A DNA stretch of 64,000 bases from Nilaparvata lugens (GCF_014356525.2 NC_052514.1:5132764-5196763), one strand, 5' to 3'; numbered from the stretch's first letter, positions 43,964 through 58,534 are shown. Numbers and translations: made by a program. Notes: generated by a model from the sequence alone, not told the origin.

Positions 43964-44972
43964 ATCGGGGACCGAGCTTCGTTCTGGAGTTAAAAAGCGT
44001 ATCAAATTTATTACGAAAGAAGAAATTATAATACATTCATACAGAAATGTTCTATCTAATCACAGTAAATTGAGATTAATACCCAGAGGTATGTAAAAAT
44101 TTCCCTCACAAAGGCCCAGTTGCACAAAAGCCGGTTAAATTTTAATCCTGAATAACTTCACGTGAAACAAATCAGAGAAGACCAAAAAGATGGATCTACT
44201 GGAATTGATCAGGATTGAAAAATAGTCCAGCTTTTTTGCAACCGGCACTAAGTACCTGATTGAATGATTACAGAAGTTCAACAACTGAGTCATAATTTTG
44301 ACACAGTCCCACACACATGAACTCGCTCATTCACCTCCATCACCAACAGACGACGAAATAATTATTATCAGCTGTTTTTCCAAGGATGAATAATAATTAT
44401 CCTTTTAATGTCTTTCAGCGAGTTTTCCCAGGGATGAGACCTAGTGCAATCGAATCTTTATATAATAAACCTACTATGTTCTGAATTTCGTGAGAATCGT
44501 TAGAGCCGTTTTCAAGATCCGGTGAAATACAAACATCTAAACATCTAAACATCTAAACATCTAAATGACATCTTAACATCTTAACATCAAAACATCCAAA
44601 CATCTAAACATCTAAACATCTAAACATCTAAACATCTAAACATCTAAACATCTAAACATCTAAACATCTAAACATCTAAACATCTAAACATCTAACATCT
44701 AAACATCTAAACATCTAAACATCTAAACATCTAAACATCTAAACATCTAAACATCTAAACATCTAAACATCTAAACATCTGAACATCTAAACATCTAAAC
44801 ATCTAAACATCTAAACATCTAAACATCTAAAGATCTAAACATCTAAACATCTAAACATCTAAACATCTAAACATCTAAACATCTAAACATCTAAACATCT
44901 AAACATCTAAACATCTAAACATCTAAACATCTTAACATATAAACAGATGCTGCTCGTTTAATAGTATAGAAT
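43961..44972 (+). mobile_element. Family A element with minisatellite, block 2 copy of A2
   Basis: Same ends and core as A2. The ACATCTAAA array is 44531-44938, with an AGATCT variant unit and one 3-bp loss rather than two. Confidence 0.65.
44531..44938 (+). repeat. 9-bp minisatellite (ACATCTAAA)n, block 2
   Basis: About 45 units; pattern of variant units differs from block 1. Confidence 0.95.
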
Positions 44973-44978
44973 ATACTA

Positions 44979-45352
44979 GCGTGAGGTCCACGTTATAATG
45001 ACAGTGGAGAAAGATAGGAGAAAAACGTTGCCGATCCTCTGTCTTGTCAATGCCTTCTATAGACGGTAGCTGATATAGGTTTATTGAGGTATTAATATTA
45101 ACTGTTCACTCTCGTTTAAATTAATCAATTATATTTTTTTAAGCAAGAAATGATATTTTTCAATAATTCAATAATGAATTTTCATAATTAAGATGAAATA
45201 TTTTGTTACCTACCAATTCGAAATTGTTAAAAAACGATCTGGCAACAGAGCAAAGCGAGAAACAAATAGCGCTATCGACTTTGTTGAATGATAGACAAGG
45301 ATAGCAATACCATTGCTTATCAAACACTGCCATTATAACGTGGACCTCACTA
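44979..45352. mobile_element. MITE, block 2 copy of 4382-4755
   Basis: Same inverted ends; one extra T in the TTTTTTT run near 45137. Confidence 0.7.
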
Positions 45353-45453
45353 AAGTTTCACTCATACTACTTAAGATTTCACTCATACACTTCCATGTTA
45401 ATGCACACTTTTCACTCATAAACGTTCAATATCCAACACATTCACTAGCCTCA

Positions 45454-45861
45454 ACTCATGCAGTTGATTATTCCATTCATAAATTCCTATTTCCATTGAT
45501 GCTTTCGTCATACTCATTCCATTTCACATAAGAAAACAGACAACCCTATAATTTTTCACTACTCATTTCATTCCACCTCTATGCATTACTCATTCATGCA
45601 GTTGATTACTTCATTCATAAACTCATCCTCTACGCAATTTCATTGATGATCCGATGCTTCGAACTCATTCCGTCTTATGATAAGAAAACCGAAAAACCCT
45701 AATTTCCCAATATTCATTCTATTTCACCTTTAATCATTACTCACTCATGGAGTTGATCACTCCATTCATAAACTCCTCTTTTACGCAATTTCATTGATGC
45801 TTCCGTTGCTTCATACCCATTCTATTGCACATAAGAGAACAGACTAACCCTAATTTTCTTG
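45454..45861 (+). repeat. Three degenerate tandem units, block 2
   Basis: Counterpart of 4857-5264; one base change in the first unit (GATGCTTTCG for GATGATTTCG). Confidence 0.75.
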
Positions 45862-46441
45862 AGCAAAGAACGAGACAAAATTGATGAACTCTGTCAGGTT
45901 GAGGCCAAATAACATCGCCAAAATAAACTTTCCCGTTGACTGAGAAATTATTATTTTTGTCAGTCTCGGAAAGTTCCGCTTTCAAGCGTGAGCTTTCTTG
46001 GAATTTTCCTCAGAATTTCCACAGCGGCTTTTCCACTGCTGGAGCGGCGAAAACTTTTAGTCGTAAAATAATATTTTCCGACAGATGTGTATAGTGAGAT
46101 TCACTTTGAACGGTCAGTATTGAAAGAATGGGAAGCACTGATGTTGGTTTCATGAGGAATGCTGACAGTGTCACTTGTAGAGAGTCAATGACTCAATAAA
46201 TCTTTAAATCTGAAAATCTTGAATATTGTAGATTGTACATTGATCTAGATTATGAGAAAATTCACGATCCTCGGTTTCCCCGAGTGATAAGTTTGGGGAA
46301 ATCACAAGTTTGTTTATGGAAGAGGATTGTAATTCAGAAATTAATTGAAGCTACTTCAATCGATTTCAAGGAAATGTTTAGTCTTGTGGGTTTCCAAAAC
46401 TTATAAAAATGCGGAAAGCATGAATTTGTAAAAGAATATTA
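45862..46441. other. No recognisable feature
   Basis: Counterpart of 5265-5844. Confidence 0.5.
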
Positions 46442-47035
46442 TCTATATTCTATATAATATATAAAAGCGAAATGGCACTCACTCACTCACTGACTGACTG
46501 ACTCACTCACTCGCAGAACTAAAAATCTACCGAATCAAAAATGTTCAAATTTGGTAGGTATGTTCAGTTGGCCCTTTAGAGGCGCACTAAGAACGGATTT
46601 GGAGAAATTTCCAAAGATACGCCCAAAATCTGCGTTTTTTTGCTTCTTCTCGGATTTATCGAGAACAGAAATTGTTCAAATTAAGTACAGAAGCTCAGCT
46701 AGGGTGTAATAATGTTGTGTTACAAGGAATTTGCAATATCGACAAAGATACGCCCAAAATTAGCGTTTTTCCAGCGTTTTCTCAGCTTTATCGAGAACAA
46801 ATGAACAGAAAATGTTCAAATCTAGTACTGAAGCTCAGCTAGGGTGTAGTAATGTTGTGTTAGAAAGAATTTGCAATAACGTCAACGATACGCCCAAAAT
46901 TAGCGTTTTTCCAGCGTTTTTTTTTTATATAAATGCAATATCTCGGTAATTTCCATCCATAATTTAATACTTCTGAGAACAAAACCGAACATCAAAGACG
47001 CGAACAAAATGAGGAAATAGCTACAATAGAATTTT
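46442..47035 (+). mobile_element. Helitron-like head H1, block 2
   Basis: TCTATATTCTATATAATATA start. It retains GGAGAAATTTCC, lost in block 1 near 6001, so block 2 is closer to the ancestral form here. Confidence 0.6.
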
Positions 47036-47205
47036 AAAAATTAGTCATCAAGCTTTGAGTCTGCTATCTGTCAACTTGTTGATAATACGACAGCACACCT
47101 TATTTTATAGAGTTGATTACTAAAACAGGCTCAGACATAAATAATATCAATTTTACTGATTTCTCAGTTGCTCAAACTGATTATTAAAATGAAATTGAAT
47201 CCTAT

Positions 47206-48423
47206 ACTATTGAACGAGCAATTTATGTTTATATGTTTGGATGTTTGGATGTTTAGATGTTCAGATGTTTAGATGTTTAGATGTTTAGATGTTTAGATGT
47301 TTAGATGTTTAGATGTTTAGATGTTTAGATGTTTAGATGTTTAGATGTTTAGATGTTTAGATGTTTAGATGTTTAGATGTTAAATGTTTAGATGTTTATA
47401 TGTTTGTATTTCACCGGATCTCGAAAACGGCTCTAACGATTCTCATGAAATTCAGAAAATAGTAGGTTTATAATATAAAGATTCGATTGCACTAGGTCTC
47501 ATCCCTGGAAAAACTCTCTGAAGGACATGAAAAGGATAATTCATCCTTGGAAGAACAGATTTCGTCGTCTGTCGATAACAGAAGATGCTGTGCCTGTGTG
47601 GGAGATCAGCTGTGTAATCATCCAAACAGCTTACCGTACCTCCCGAGAAATATTATCTAGAAATTTTAATAGACTCTATGTAAATGATCTGATTTGTTGA
47701 CATGACATGGTTTATCACTAAACTAGTAGTTCTGTGAACAGTAGACCTCACGCAGTATTCTCATCCACAAGTACCTGATTGAAACTATAGACCTTATGGA
47801 AATACAGTAATAGACTGGCTTCTCCACACATCTGTGTAATCACTTGTCAGCTGATTTATGATAAATAATTCTATAGTCTGATTCTACTCTAATATTGGCG
47901 TATGAAGGAGGCTCCTTTTTCCTTTTATATTATCCTTGAAATGCAAAATTTCCAAAAACCTTGTATATACGTCGACGCGCAATTAAAAAAGGAACATACC
48001 TGTCAAATTTCATGAAAATCTATTACCGTATTTCACCGTAGATGCGCAACATATCGACTAACCGTCGACTTGAATCTTAGACCTCACTTCGCTCGGTCAA
48101 TTAGAGTATATCATAATATTCAAAGTTAATCATTATTTTAGAGTTTTAAGTGATTAGTGAGTGTTATTTTGTTATTCAATTTGGTTTGTAAACAATCTAA
48201 ATTAGAACTTTTCTGTTTTTAAATATTTCGACTGAAAATTGGACCTGATAATTCAAGTGTTTGAAAAATAACCTACTTTTTGGACCATTTATAGTGTATA
48301 TAAATCAAAATTCGGGGAAGAAACAGTTTCGGGCTGTGCCTGTTTGTCCTTCCCCAATCATTTTTAAAAATTGTGCTCTGTTGATCAACAAATAAATAAC
48401 GAGCTATGCTCGGTGCCCCGATA
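47206..48423 (-). mobile_element. Family A mosaic, block 2 copy of A3
   Basis: Same ends as 6584-7949; shorter because the 136-bp tandem is single. The TTTAGATGT array is 47230-47403. Confidence 0.5.
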
Positions 48424-48764
48424 TTGATTAATCAATATAGAAATCATCAGTACCCTCTTTCTATAATTGACCGAGCGAAGTGAGGTCTAAGATTCAATTC
48501 GACGGTTTGGCATTTCTCTTAATGTTTAAATGTTAAATAATCATATGTTTATATGTTTTCACGTTGCGCATTTACTGCGAAACGCGGTAATAGATTTTCA
48601 TGAAATTTGACAGGTATGTTCCTTTTTAAATTGCGCGTCGACGTATATACAAGGTTTTTGGAAATTTTGCATTTCAAGGATAATAAAAGGAGAAAGGAGC
48701 CTCCATCATACGCCAATATTAGAGTAAAAATCAGACTAAAGAATTATTCATCATAAATCAGCTG
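47848..48764. mobile_element. Long-arm foldback, block 2
   Basis: Counterpart of 7233-8290, with one unit of the 136-bp repeat. Confidence 0.7.
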
Positions 48765-49774
48765 TCGAGTTAACCATAAATGCCATGACGCATGCAATTC
48801 AATATCCCAATGTAAATTGGTAAAAAATTAACAGCTGTGTAGACTATAAATTGCATGCCTCAATGCGTGCCCCATTGAATGCAATTTTTATGCACTATTA
48901 AATAGGATGCAAAGAACTTATAACAGCTCGTCTGGGCGCCCAGATGTCTTCTGGTTTTCTCGTGCTAAATTCTGGAAAGCGTTATAATTATGATAATTAA
49001 ATCTTGTGTAAGCATGATCTGATCAAATAAAAAATTAGTCTATCAGTGTGAAAGTGCTTATGGTTTGGGACGTCGTTATAACTGCGCGAGGTCTACTGTT
49101 TACAGAACTACCAGTAATCAAACAGTTCAATTAGCCCTATTAGAATACAGCTCTATTAATGTCCTTCATCAAAGAATAGAATTAACTTATTTAATCTCAT
49201 CCCTACACCTCATCCATTTTTCCTTATTGGCAAATGCAGGAAGGTGGAAGTTATGAGTGCTTGATATCCCAACTAGTGGAAGTTAAGTGAAAATGTTTCG
49301 TGTCTCGAGTCGTGTCAGAAATCGTGTGTCAAGTGCCTCGTGTCGTCGTGTGTGATTCAAGAAAAACAGGTCGGCTGGAAAATCGTGTGTGCCGGAGTCA
49401 TGTGAATCTCACCAGAAAAATTTCTAGAATATTTCACCAGTGTGATGAGTTGGAATGTTCAATTTTCCCACATTTTTTCAATATATTTTGAATTTTAAAT
49501 GAGCTCGTTTGTAAACGCCTGAAAACGTTTAATGTGACGTTGCCCTTATTGATCCGTTATCGTATGCTATTTTATTCCCACTGAACTTTGTGAGATGAAG
49601 TTCATAAGAAATGAATCATTATTTATTGTCATTCCATAAAACTCTCTCAATCATTGAACAGCCAGCGACATCTTTCGGCATAAACCGCAACTACAAAGTA
49701 CTCAGCAAATAATGAAGATGGAGCCACTTTCGCTTTCATTCATAATCCAATTTCTCTCTCAGCCTGCTGAATAA
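48765..49774. other. Low-repeat stretch with CGTGT patch, block 2
   Basis: Counterpart of 8298-9300. CGTGT patch at 49294-49405; CACATGTGG of block 1 is CATGTGA here, changing the frame, which argues against coding. Confidence 0.35.
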
Positions 49775-50480
49775 TGAATGGAAGAGAGAGAAAGAGTGAG
49801 AGATTTGATGAGATAGTAGTAAGAGAAAAAGAGACAGAGATAGAGAAAGAGTAAGAGAATGATGATATTTGAGCAGGGGATTGAGTGAGAGAGAGTGAGA
49901 GAGAGTAAGATTATTTGGCAGATAAATTTCAATTTCAGACAGAGAGAGATTGTGTGAGAGATTGATTGATTGATTGATTGAGTACTTTATTTATGTAGAT
50001 TACAATATATACTGGCTTATACACTTATATACAATAGCTTACAATACAGCAAAATTATAGATGAATTTACATAATATAGACTAAGGAAATAATTATTGAA
50101 CTGTATATGATATGAAAGAGCAATTTGTAATATAATAACTATAGATAATTATATTGTTATGCATCTACATAAATTGGCGGAGCTTTGGGCATATCAATGT
50201 CCATTCTACGGAAAGAATATTAAAAATATCCTCCCCACTAACTCTCTACCAAAGTGAGAGAGACAGTGTGAGTGAGAGAGAGAGTGTGATTATTTGACAG
50301 ATGAATTTCAATTTCGGATAGAGAGAGAGAGAGTGTGTGTGTGTGTGAGAGAGAGAGAGAGTGAAAAAGTGAGTGAGAGAGAGAGTGAGATTATTTGGCA
50401 GATAAACTTCAATTTCAGATAGAGAGAGAGAGTGTGTGTGTGTATGAGAGAGAATGAGTGAGTAAGACAGTGACAGAGAG
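49775..50480. repeat. GA-rich tracts with embedded family C tail, block 2
   Basis: GA tracts at 49775-49960 and 50255-50480 flank a minus-strand family C tail at 49957-50233. The second GA tract is shorter than in block 1. Confidence 0.8.
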
Positions 50481-50961
50481 GGTTAGGATGAAAAAGAGAG
50501 ATAAGAATGAGATGAGACATGGGATAACAGAGATATGCTATGAGAATTACATTAGAATATCCATGCACATTGCGGGCTTTTCAGAGAGATGTCTCATTTT
50601 ATTACATTTCCTGTTCCTTTTCTTGTCAACTCTGTTGGTCTCAAAAGACGACCTGGAAATCTGATCAATTCTCCTTTGATTCTACATTGAGGATGACTTG
50701 AAATATTTTCTAAACGTCATTATCAATCTGCCATTCTATCTCATTTCTTTTGATGTATTATTCCACAATATCAATGTATTACAATCTTACTCGTTCTCTT
50801 CATGAAAAGTTATGATAACTGCACTATAATGATGTACTGATAAACTGAATTGATGTTGATCTTTCTGATCGATGTTGAATGTCTGAGTATTGCTTGGGTC
50901 CAGAGTTCAAACAAGTATACAAAATTGAGAGTTCATTCACCAAAAAACCACAGTATCTTGT

Positions 50962-51785
50962 AATTCAAGGTCAAATACTGATTCTCAAGGGTAAAAAGTG
51001 GATCAATTCATAGATTGTCTGGTCATTGACCCCTTGTGTGATCGATAAGGCGAAAAACACAAAGGTAGAGGGGCCAAGGAAAAAATTCGATTTTTGGAAA
51101 AAAAATTACCTGTAAAAAATGACTGGGATAATTTTGGGGCATAGTCTGCATCTCAAGAGATAGAAAAGGAGGTGCTTCAAGTATGACATCCCTCGGAAAT
51201 CGAAAAAACCTCCTAGGGAGCAGAGTCAGAGGCAAAAAACTGTTTTCAAAAAATGTGGGGCATAGTTCGCATCTGAAGAGAACAAGAGATGCTTCAAGTA
51301 TGACAACCCTCGGAAATCGAAAAAAACCTCCTGGGGAGCAGAGTCAGAGGCAAAAAACTGTTTTCAAAAAATGTGGGGCATAATTCCCATCTGAAGAGAA
51401 CAAGAGATGCTTCAAGTATGACAACCCTCGGAAATCGAAAAACATCCTGGGGAGCAGAGTCAGAGGCAAAAAACGGTTTTCAAAAAAACCACCTGTATCA
51501 TGTGCATGAATGGGAGAGGGGGTGTGGCCAGCATCAGAATCGATGGAGTGGGGGAAGCTTTAAATCTGCCACCTGTTGAATGTTTTTTTTTCAATACAAA
51601 ATTCACCCCAGAAAACACAAAATCATGGATTTCAAGGTCAAATACTGATTTTCAAGGGTAAAAACTGGATAAATTCATAGATTATCTTGTCATTGACCCC
51701 GAAGAGAAATAAAACACCAAGGGGTAGGGGTCAAGGACAAAATTCGGCTTTTGAAAAAAATCACCTGTGAAGAATGACCGAGTTA
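50962..51785 (+). repeat. Nested tandem repeats with three 118-121 bp units, block 2
   Basis: Unit starts GGGGCATAG/GGGGCATAA at 51136, 51257 and 51375; block 1 has two. The outer repeat is as in block 1. Confidence 0.9.
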
Positions 51786-51837
51786 ATTCTAGGGCATTTA
51801 AATTTATTTTCGAATATTTAAAAATTCTTCAACAAAC

Positions 51838-51925
51838 CCTTATTAACTAAGGGTTTACCCTTATTACCCCCAATTTACCCCTAGGGTTACCCTAAGGGTT
51901 AACCCTTATAACTCCTTGTTATACT
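51838..51925. repeat. CCCTTA/TAAGGG cluster, block 2
   Basis: Counterpart of 11250-11340. Confidence 0.5.
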
Positions 51926-51989
51926 CCTTTTCTATGCATTTTCTTCATTATTGTGATAGATGAATGTAGTGCAGGTCTTTGGGTTATTT

Positions 51990-52240
51990 CAAGGATGAAT
52001 AATAATAATAATATCGAGTGACCTGGCTGGTTCAGGTCTGGTGTCAGAGTTTTCAGGTCGAACTGATAAATTTCATGGCCTCTGACATGACCTAAAGACT
52101 GCCTTTTAGGCAGCCGGGACGACGACTTAACGTGTCCATCCGAAACACGAGATTGGCCCGAGATAAATAACTTGCCCGGGCCACGTTGTTCTCCTATCTT
52201 TCTCCGCTACCATTATAACGTGAACCTCACTATAGGAGCG
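51990..52240 (-). mobile_element. Retroelement fragment with (TTA)n and MITE end, block 2
   Basis: Counterpart of 11412-11675; the TAA run is shorter (about 51999-52012). Confidence 0.35.
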
Positions 52241-52742
52241 TGACGTAGACGAAATAACGGCGCTTCGCATTCAACAGTGGAACAGGGGATGACCTTGGCC
52301 CACTAACAATGAACTTGTCTGCGACCGTCCTTTCAATTTCGTTCTACTCTCTCTCCCACTCTCTCACTCTCACACTCTCTCACTCTCACACTCTCTCACT
52401 CTCTTACTCTCTCACTCTCTCACTCACTCAAACTCTCTCTCTCTCTCTACCCGGTCGTGTGTTGATGGAAGGATATTATATATCGACAATTATTTTTTGA
52501 AACACCGCCGATTTATGAAGTTATATCACATTATTATATCATCGTTATTATAATTGCATTCAATCTTCATTCTCATTGATTAATCATTCATACTTTGGAA
52601 ATTCTTTGAATAACTAGCATTATCGTAATTTAATGTAAATTAGTGTATAAGCCAGTAATTATTGTAACATAAATAGAGAAATATAATCTAATCTCAATCA
52701 ATCGTTCTATATTTTTCTCATCCATTCTCTGTTCTCTCACTT

Positions 52743-53536
52743 AGGCTAGTTTCACACTCTTTCGGTTCGTTTCGTTTTCGATTCGTCTTCGGTAAATTCC
52801 GATAAGTGTGAAACGATGATTCGGTTTGAATTCTGTACCGAATAGCAACCGCATAGCACCGAACGCCCCCTCGACACGAATAGGTATCATTATATTCGAA
52901 TTCGTTGCTAGGAAAACAGGAGAAAACAAAGTCTTTTACACACGCTTGCCATTTTTGTTTTTATTTTAACCTGATATCGTGATTATCTGTTTCAAAATTT
53001 TCCAAGTCAAAATCATAAGGTCAATTCATTTCTGTCAGTTCACAGAAACATTTTTTCTCAATGAATAGTTTGCTATAAAAATATGAAAGATATAAATTAA
53101 AACTTAGTGAGAATTTTTATTTTTTTTCCACGAATATTACATGATTTCATCAATGGAGAGAAGAGATGAAGTTTTTTATACCATGTGTCAAAACAAGGAA
53201 CACATTTTCAATAAAAAAATAATCTCTCTGAACTTCCAAAATTAAAATAATCAAAAGAAACTATTTAAATAATTCACAATTTTCAATTAACTTTAAAATT
53301 TTGTTGTTCAAGAAATAACATCTTACAATTTGACACCATTATTTGTTATATTTAAATATACCAGCATGAACTGTGAAAATCCAAACACAGCTGTGTTTGA
53401 GAAGAAAATACCTAATTAGAACCGTACGAATTAAAACCTGACATGTATGAAAGCCTCATTCGTTCTCGGTAACGAGCCGAACCGAACCGAAAACGAACCG
53501 AACCGAATGAAACCGAAAGCGTGTGAAGCTAGTCTT
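52743..53536. mobile_element. Foldback MITE, block 2 copy of 12184-12973
   Basis: The right end reads GTGTGAAGCTAGTC, so the CTAG of the end is intact here but lost from block 1 by one base. Confidence 0.7.
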
Positions 53537-55159
53537 ACTCTCAAGAACTCTCTCTCACTGACTCTCAAACTCTCTCTCTGTCTTCTCAGTCACACGCTCT
53601 CATTCTCTATGAATGTGTATGTTACCTCTCTCACTCGTTAACATACTCACTTTCATAATATTTTTAAGGAATTTAAGTTTAACTTTAAAAGAAAACTCTA
53701 AAGAAAAATAGTAAAAATACTCTTTTTCTGTCTCAAAATTAATCTCATGTTAGAAGTATTTAATATTTCTTTATTTTTCTTATCTTGCTTATAAGGTTTG
53801 TAACCGTATTGTTCTGTTTTTGCTTCTTCGATCTTATCATTCCGTCATAAACTTTGTATTTATTCCCTAACAGATCTAGGTTATTCTACATATTGAGAAC
53901 TCTACTTTTCTTTTAAGTTTATTCAACTATTCCACTTATTATTATTTTTATTCATTCTTTTCATTTAAGATATTGTTTTGTTTCATTCTATTTTATTGAG
54001 TTTCACTTGTTAAATTAAAATTTAGTATTGTATTTATTTATTTATTAACTCCATCAATTGACAATCACAAATCATAGTTATAATTAACCTTTCTACAGGT
54101 CTAGTTCGTAAGACAACAAAATTTACCCACAAAATAATTTACAATTCTTACATCAACAAACTGATATGGGTCGAGATATCACTGTGCGGTTCTCGGCATT
54201 CATGTTCAATTGGAACTCTGTATCGGAATCATGTATCACATGACCACTTTCTCAATAAACCTTCCGTTAGTCGCGCCCTACTCAATCACACGAGCGGTCG
54301 CGTGTTGTATTTTGTACAACATCCAATTTTTCAAGTGTTATGTACTCTGTTCACTGTCAAAACATATTAATTAATTGTATAATAACTTTCTCCATCTTCT
54401 TGAATTATTTTATGCCTATAAACATTTGAATGATTACCATTTCATAGCTCATTAAGGTACACCAAGCAAAGCCATCAATTCTGTGTTATTGGTTCGTTTA
54501 CAGTCCCCGTATACAGTCTTTCCCTATCTTATGCACAGTGCGACTTATGCACTGTCGCGACTAAATGACTCCTAAAGACTGAACCTTGGTTGATACTGCA
54601 ACTCAGTGGAGTGATGGGGGAAGTTTTGGAATGCATCGGTGACTCATTCACTAACACCACCCCATTCAATAGTTTTGTGCAGCCAAAAAAACTGACACAG
54701 TTGTACTTTTTACAACAGCGCGACTGCCGTAAGGTTGAAAAGCTGAATTTGAATTCATATGAGAGAGAAAGATCTTGGAACGACAGAGTAATTTTTCATT
54801 TCAAATAGGATCCCTAATGCAACCTACTGTCAAATAGTATTCTTGTAAGAGGAATATTCAGCTGTTTCCATAATTTCCACCAACTCTGTGTAATTGAAAG
54901 TTGCTGATTTTTAATATTACAATACAACAGTTTATGAGCGAGTTCTCCAACTCAGGGGGTCACTAGTTATCTGCTTCGTCTAATGACAGACAAGGAAAGC
55001 AACCCAACGTACATCAAATACTGACTGATGAATCTCATCTCACTGTATGTATCTGATAGCAAAGACTCTCATCAATTCAGTTGTCTGATTTAAGTTAAAA
55101 ATTGAATTAATTTATTTTACAATTTTATTTGAGAATAAGTTTTCTCAATAAATTGTTCA
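53537..55159. other. AT-rich noncoding stretch, block 2
   Basis: Counterpart of 12980-14599. The open frame at 54590-54808 exists only because an A-run is one base shorter than in block 1. Confidence 0.5.
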
Positions 55160-55650
55160 ACGATATTTGCTCGTCTCAAGCTAACAGCAGATCGCGAGTT
55201 TATTTCTAGAAAATTATTATTCAAAACGTTTAGTTGCATAGGTGACAATGATAATGTATTGACGTCAATTGTGCCGACTTCAACAATCAACCATCATTGT
55301 TCATGTTCATTAGATATATCAATTATTGAAACTTTTGGAAAATATTGAAAAAAAATGAAATGACTGGGTCTTACATGTTCAATATCGTATAGTTTTAGTA
55401 TATCCCAATAATTCACAAACCTCTCCCGAGATATAATGAACGAGAATATTGTCCAAGAAGATTTGTAAATTTATATTCAAGATTTAATATAAAATATCAT
55501 GTAAATTCAACATTTTCATTGATTATTGGAATTGATTACATAACTTATATCCAGGGGTACATTTTCAGTGATAGAATCATAATATATCATTCTTTTCACA
55601 TTATAAAACACTTTTTACTTCTTTGAAAAAACACAAAAACTTCTTAAAAT
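55160..55650 (+). repeat. Diverged paralog of 61715-62205, block 2
   Basis: Counterpart of 14600-15085. Confidence 0.7.
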
Positions 55651-55748
55651 CTAATAAGGATCGGTATCCCTGTGTTATTAGATGGCATGTTTAACTGTAG
55701 GTCCCGGCTAATAATAACATTCATGGGCGCGTTGAAGGCTTAATCTAT

Positions 55749-56486
55749 AATATCGGGGGACCGAGCTTTGCTCTGGAGTGTGAAAGCAAATTTGTAACCA
55801 AAGATTGAATTTATAGTTTATATTTATTTATTCATTTTCTCAGTCGTACAATTATTTTTACAGTTATATGAGGAGGCACAACAGGCTTATGCCCAAAACT
55901 GTCCCTTTTCAAATATACTACAGTCCAAATCATAATCCATGTTAAGCTACTATCACTCATCAAAATAACAATTTATTCACACTTCAAGAAACGAACACAT
56001 CATCAATTATTACAAATAGATATACTATGAATTCGATTTAGAATGATATACTATGTTTGCTACAATATTTGTTAATATACTATGTACTTTTTACACTAAC
56101 AACATCCAGTTACTTTTTTGGACATTCTTAAGTAAACATGTTTTCCAAAAAAAAAAATTAACGAAAATTATTTGCTCTTGCTGAATTTTTCTTCTCGTGA
56201 GATGAGCTGGATGATTCCACACACATGCACTCGTTCACTCTCTTCCATTACGGTGTCGTAAAAACAAAATTTCCAGCTGTTTTTCCAAGGACGTATGTAT
56301 CCTTTTAATGTCCTTCAGCGAGTTATCTAAGGGTTGAGACCTAGTGCAATTGAATTTTCATATCATAAACCTACTTTGTTTCAAATTTCGTGAGAATCGT
56401 TAGAGCCGTTTTCGAGATCCGGTCACATACAGATTTATATAATCATCTAAACATATAAACAGAAATTGCTCGTTTAATAGTATAGG
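55749..56486 (+). mobile_element. Family A element, block 2 copy of A4
   Basis: Same ends. From about 56085 to 56165 it differs strongly from block 1 (TGTACTTTTTACACTAACAA here), far above the local background. Confidence 0.65.
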
Positions 56487-56910
56487 AATATCGGGGGACC
56501 GAGCTTTGCTCGTCATTTATTTATTAATAAACAGAGCTCAATCCTTTAAAATGATTGAGGAACGACTAATAGGTACAGCCCAAAACTGTTTCTTCCCCGA
56601 ATTTTGATTTATACACTACAAACATTCCAAAAAGTTGGTTATGTTCCCTACACTTGAACTCAGGTGAAATTTTCAGTCCAAATATTTGAAAACATAATAT
56701 AATTTAGATTGTTTACATACCAAATTGAATAACAGAATAACACTCACTAATCACTTAGAACTATAAAATAATGATCAACTTTGAATATTATGAAAAATAC
56801 CATCTCATGTCAACAAATCAGATTACTGTATTTTGATCGAGTCAATTAAAATTTCTAGATTTCTCGTGAGATACGGTAAGCTAATTGATTGCATAGCTGA
56901 TCACCACAGG
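56487..56910 (+). mobile_element. Family A variant, block 2 copy of A5
   Basis: Begins with AATATCGGGGGACC directly after the last base of the preceding copy, preserving the head-to-tail junction. Confidence 0.6.
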
Positions 56911-57462
56911 CGCCAATTACCACCTATTCCAATTGAAAAAACTTCTTATGCACTTTTAATGTTATTTATATATCCTGAAAAAGGATGAAGGAGTGTGTCA
57001 ATTTTGTTGTTCAACGAACTCGACCTGTAAACAGGTTCGAGGAATTCGTGTTCAAAATTTGAATCTGATTGTTCAATTCTCTTCAAAGTTTATTTATTTA
57101 TTTCATTTACAAATGCACAAAATAAGAACAATGATTGGGAGAGATACAACAGAATAATTCCAAAACTATTTCTCCTCCAAAATTTAGATATGAACAGATC
57201 TGAATAAGGTTATGATACCACTTCTTATAACATTTCACAAAAATTCACCTTCCAAAATAAAAATAAACCAAAGAAATTTGGAATTTTGGTTGGTTATAAA
57301 TACAAAAAATGAGAATTACACTAAAACATCCATTCATAAATTGAAAAATAGGGAAAAATTTTAAGCTACAAAAACCACAAACACAAATAGAACTCCATTT
57401 ATTTAGTTCTTGTCGAACAATCTTCTTCTTTGGAAACACAAATTTGAAATTGTCAACCACTT

Positions 57463-58255
57463 TTTATTATTATAAATCATCAAAATATATACAGAGCCAG
57501 GTTTCGTGGCTTTACCAGCCACATCTTCAGCTGTTTGTTTACAACTACTGTCTACCCAAGAGAAAATGGCGGAGGAGGAAGTGAATAGATGAGTAGGTAG
57601 TTGGAGAGGCTTGATATTATTTAGGTAGAGGAGTAACAGTTTTCCTTTTTGGCCTATATGTAGGATTTGGGTGTTTGTGTCCTGATTGAAACTGTGGTTT
57701 GTTTGAAAGAGGTGTTCAGCAAGTTTTGAATGTTCTATTTCGTGGTTTTTCAAAGCTGTTAAGTGTTCTTTGATTCTGGTTTGGAACTTTCTACCTGTCT
57801 GACCTACATATGTGGCATTGCATTCTCAACAGTTCAGTTTGTAAACTCCACTCTTGTTTTCAATTTTCATTGGGTCTTTTGAATTGAAAATACTTCTTAT
57901 AGTTGAGTTTGTCCCATATGCCACATTCATCCCTTTCTTTTTCAACAGTTTCCCACAATACAACTGTAAAATCTTCTTCTTATTGGCGATTTTCACTTTA
58001 TCCACGGCAATACGAAATATTTCTATGGAGCTTTTTCCACACCAGGATCGGATGTTGTTTAGCCAAGAAATTCTCCTTCTACCTCGGCGCCTCTTTCCAA
58101 AACTCTTTCCTTGGAGAATCACCTGTAATAGAGCATGTATCTGCATGTCCCAGATACTGGATCTTTTTGCATTTGATGGTGGTGATTATCTCAATGTCTT
58201 TCGCCATTCTCCTTAGAGCCTCAATGTTTGTCGAACATACAGACTGAAAACGACT
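57463..58255 (-). pseudogene. LINE tail plus Penelope GIY-YIG chimera, block 2
   Basis: Identical in protein sequence to 16894-17690 over the parts compared, including the stop between KLNC and ECNATYVGQTGRK and the frameshift after YLGH. The 3-prime side differs: the conserved AEDVAGKATKPGSVY is followed by other sequence, as block 2 has a short AATCATCAAAATAT insertion. Confidence 0.7.
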
Positions 58256-58534
58256 TTGGGCTCTAGTAATTCAAGTCAGAACTTCATGGAATTGTAAATT
58301 TTCATATATGAATATATATCATAATAATATATAATATCGGGGGATCGAGCTTTGCTCTGGAGTGTAAAAGCATAGAAAATTTGTAACGAAAGATTGAATT
58401 TATAGTTTATATTTATTTATTCATTTTCTCAGCCGTACAATTATTTTTACAGTTATATGAGGAGGTACAACAGGCTTATGCCCAAGACTGTCCCTTCTCT
58501 AATTTATACTACAGTCCAAATCATAATCCATGTT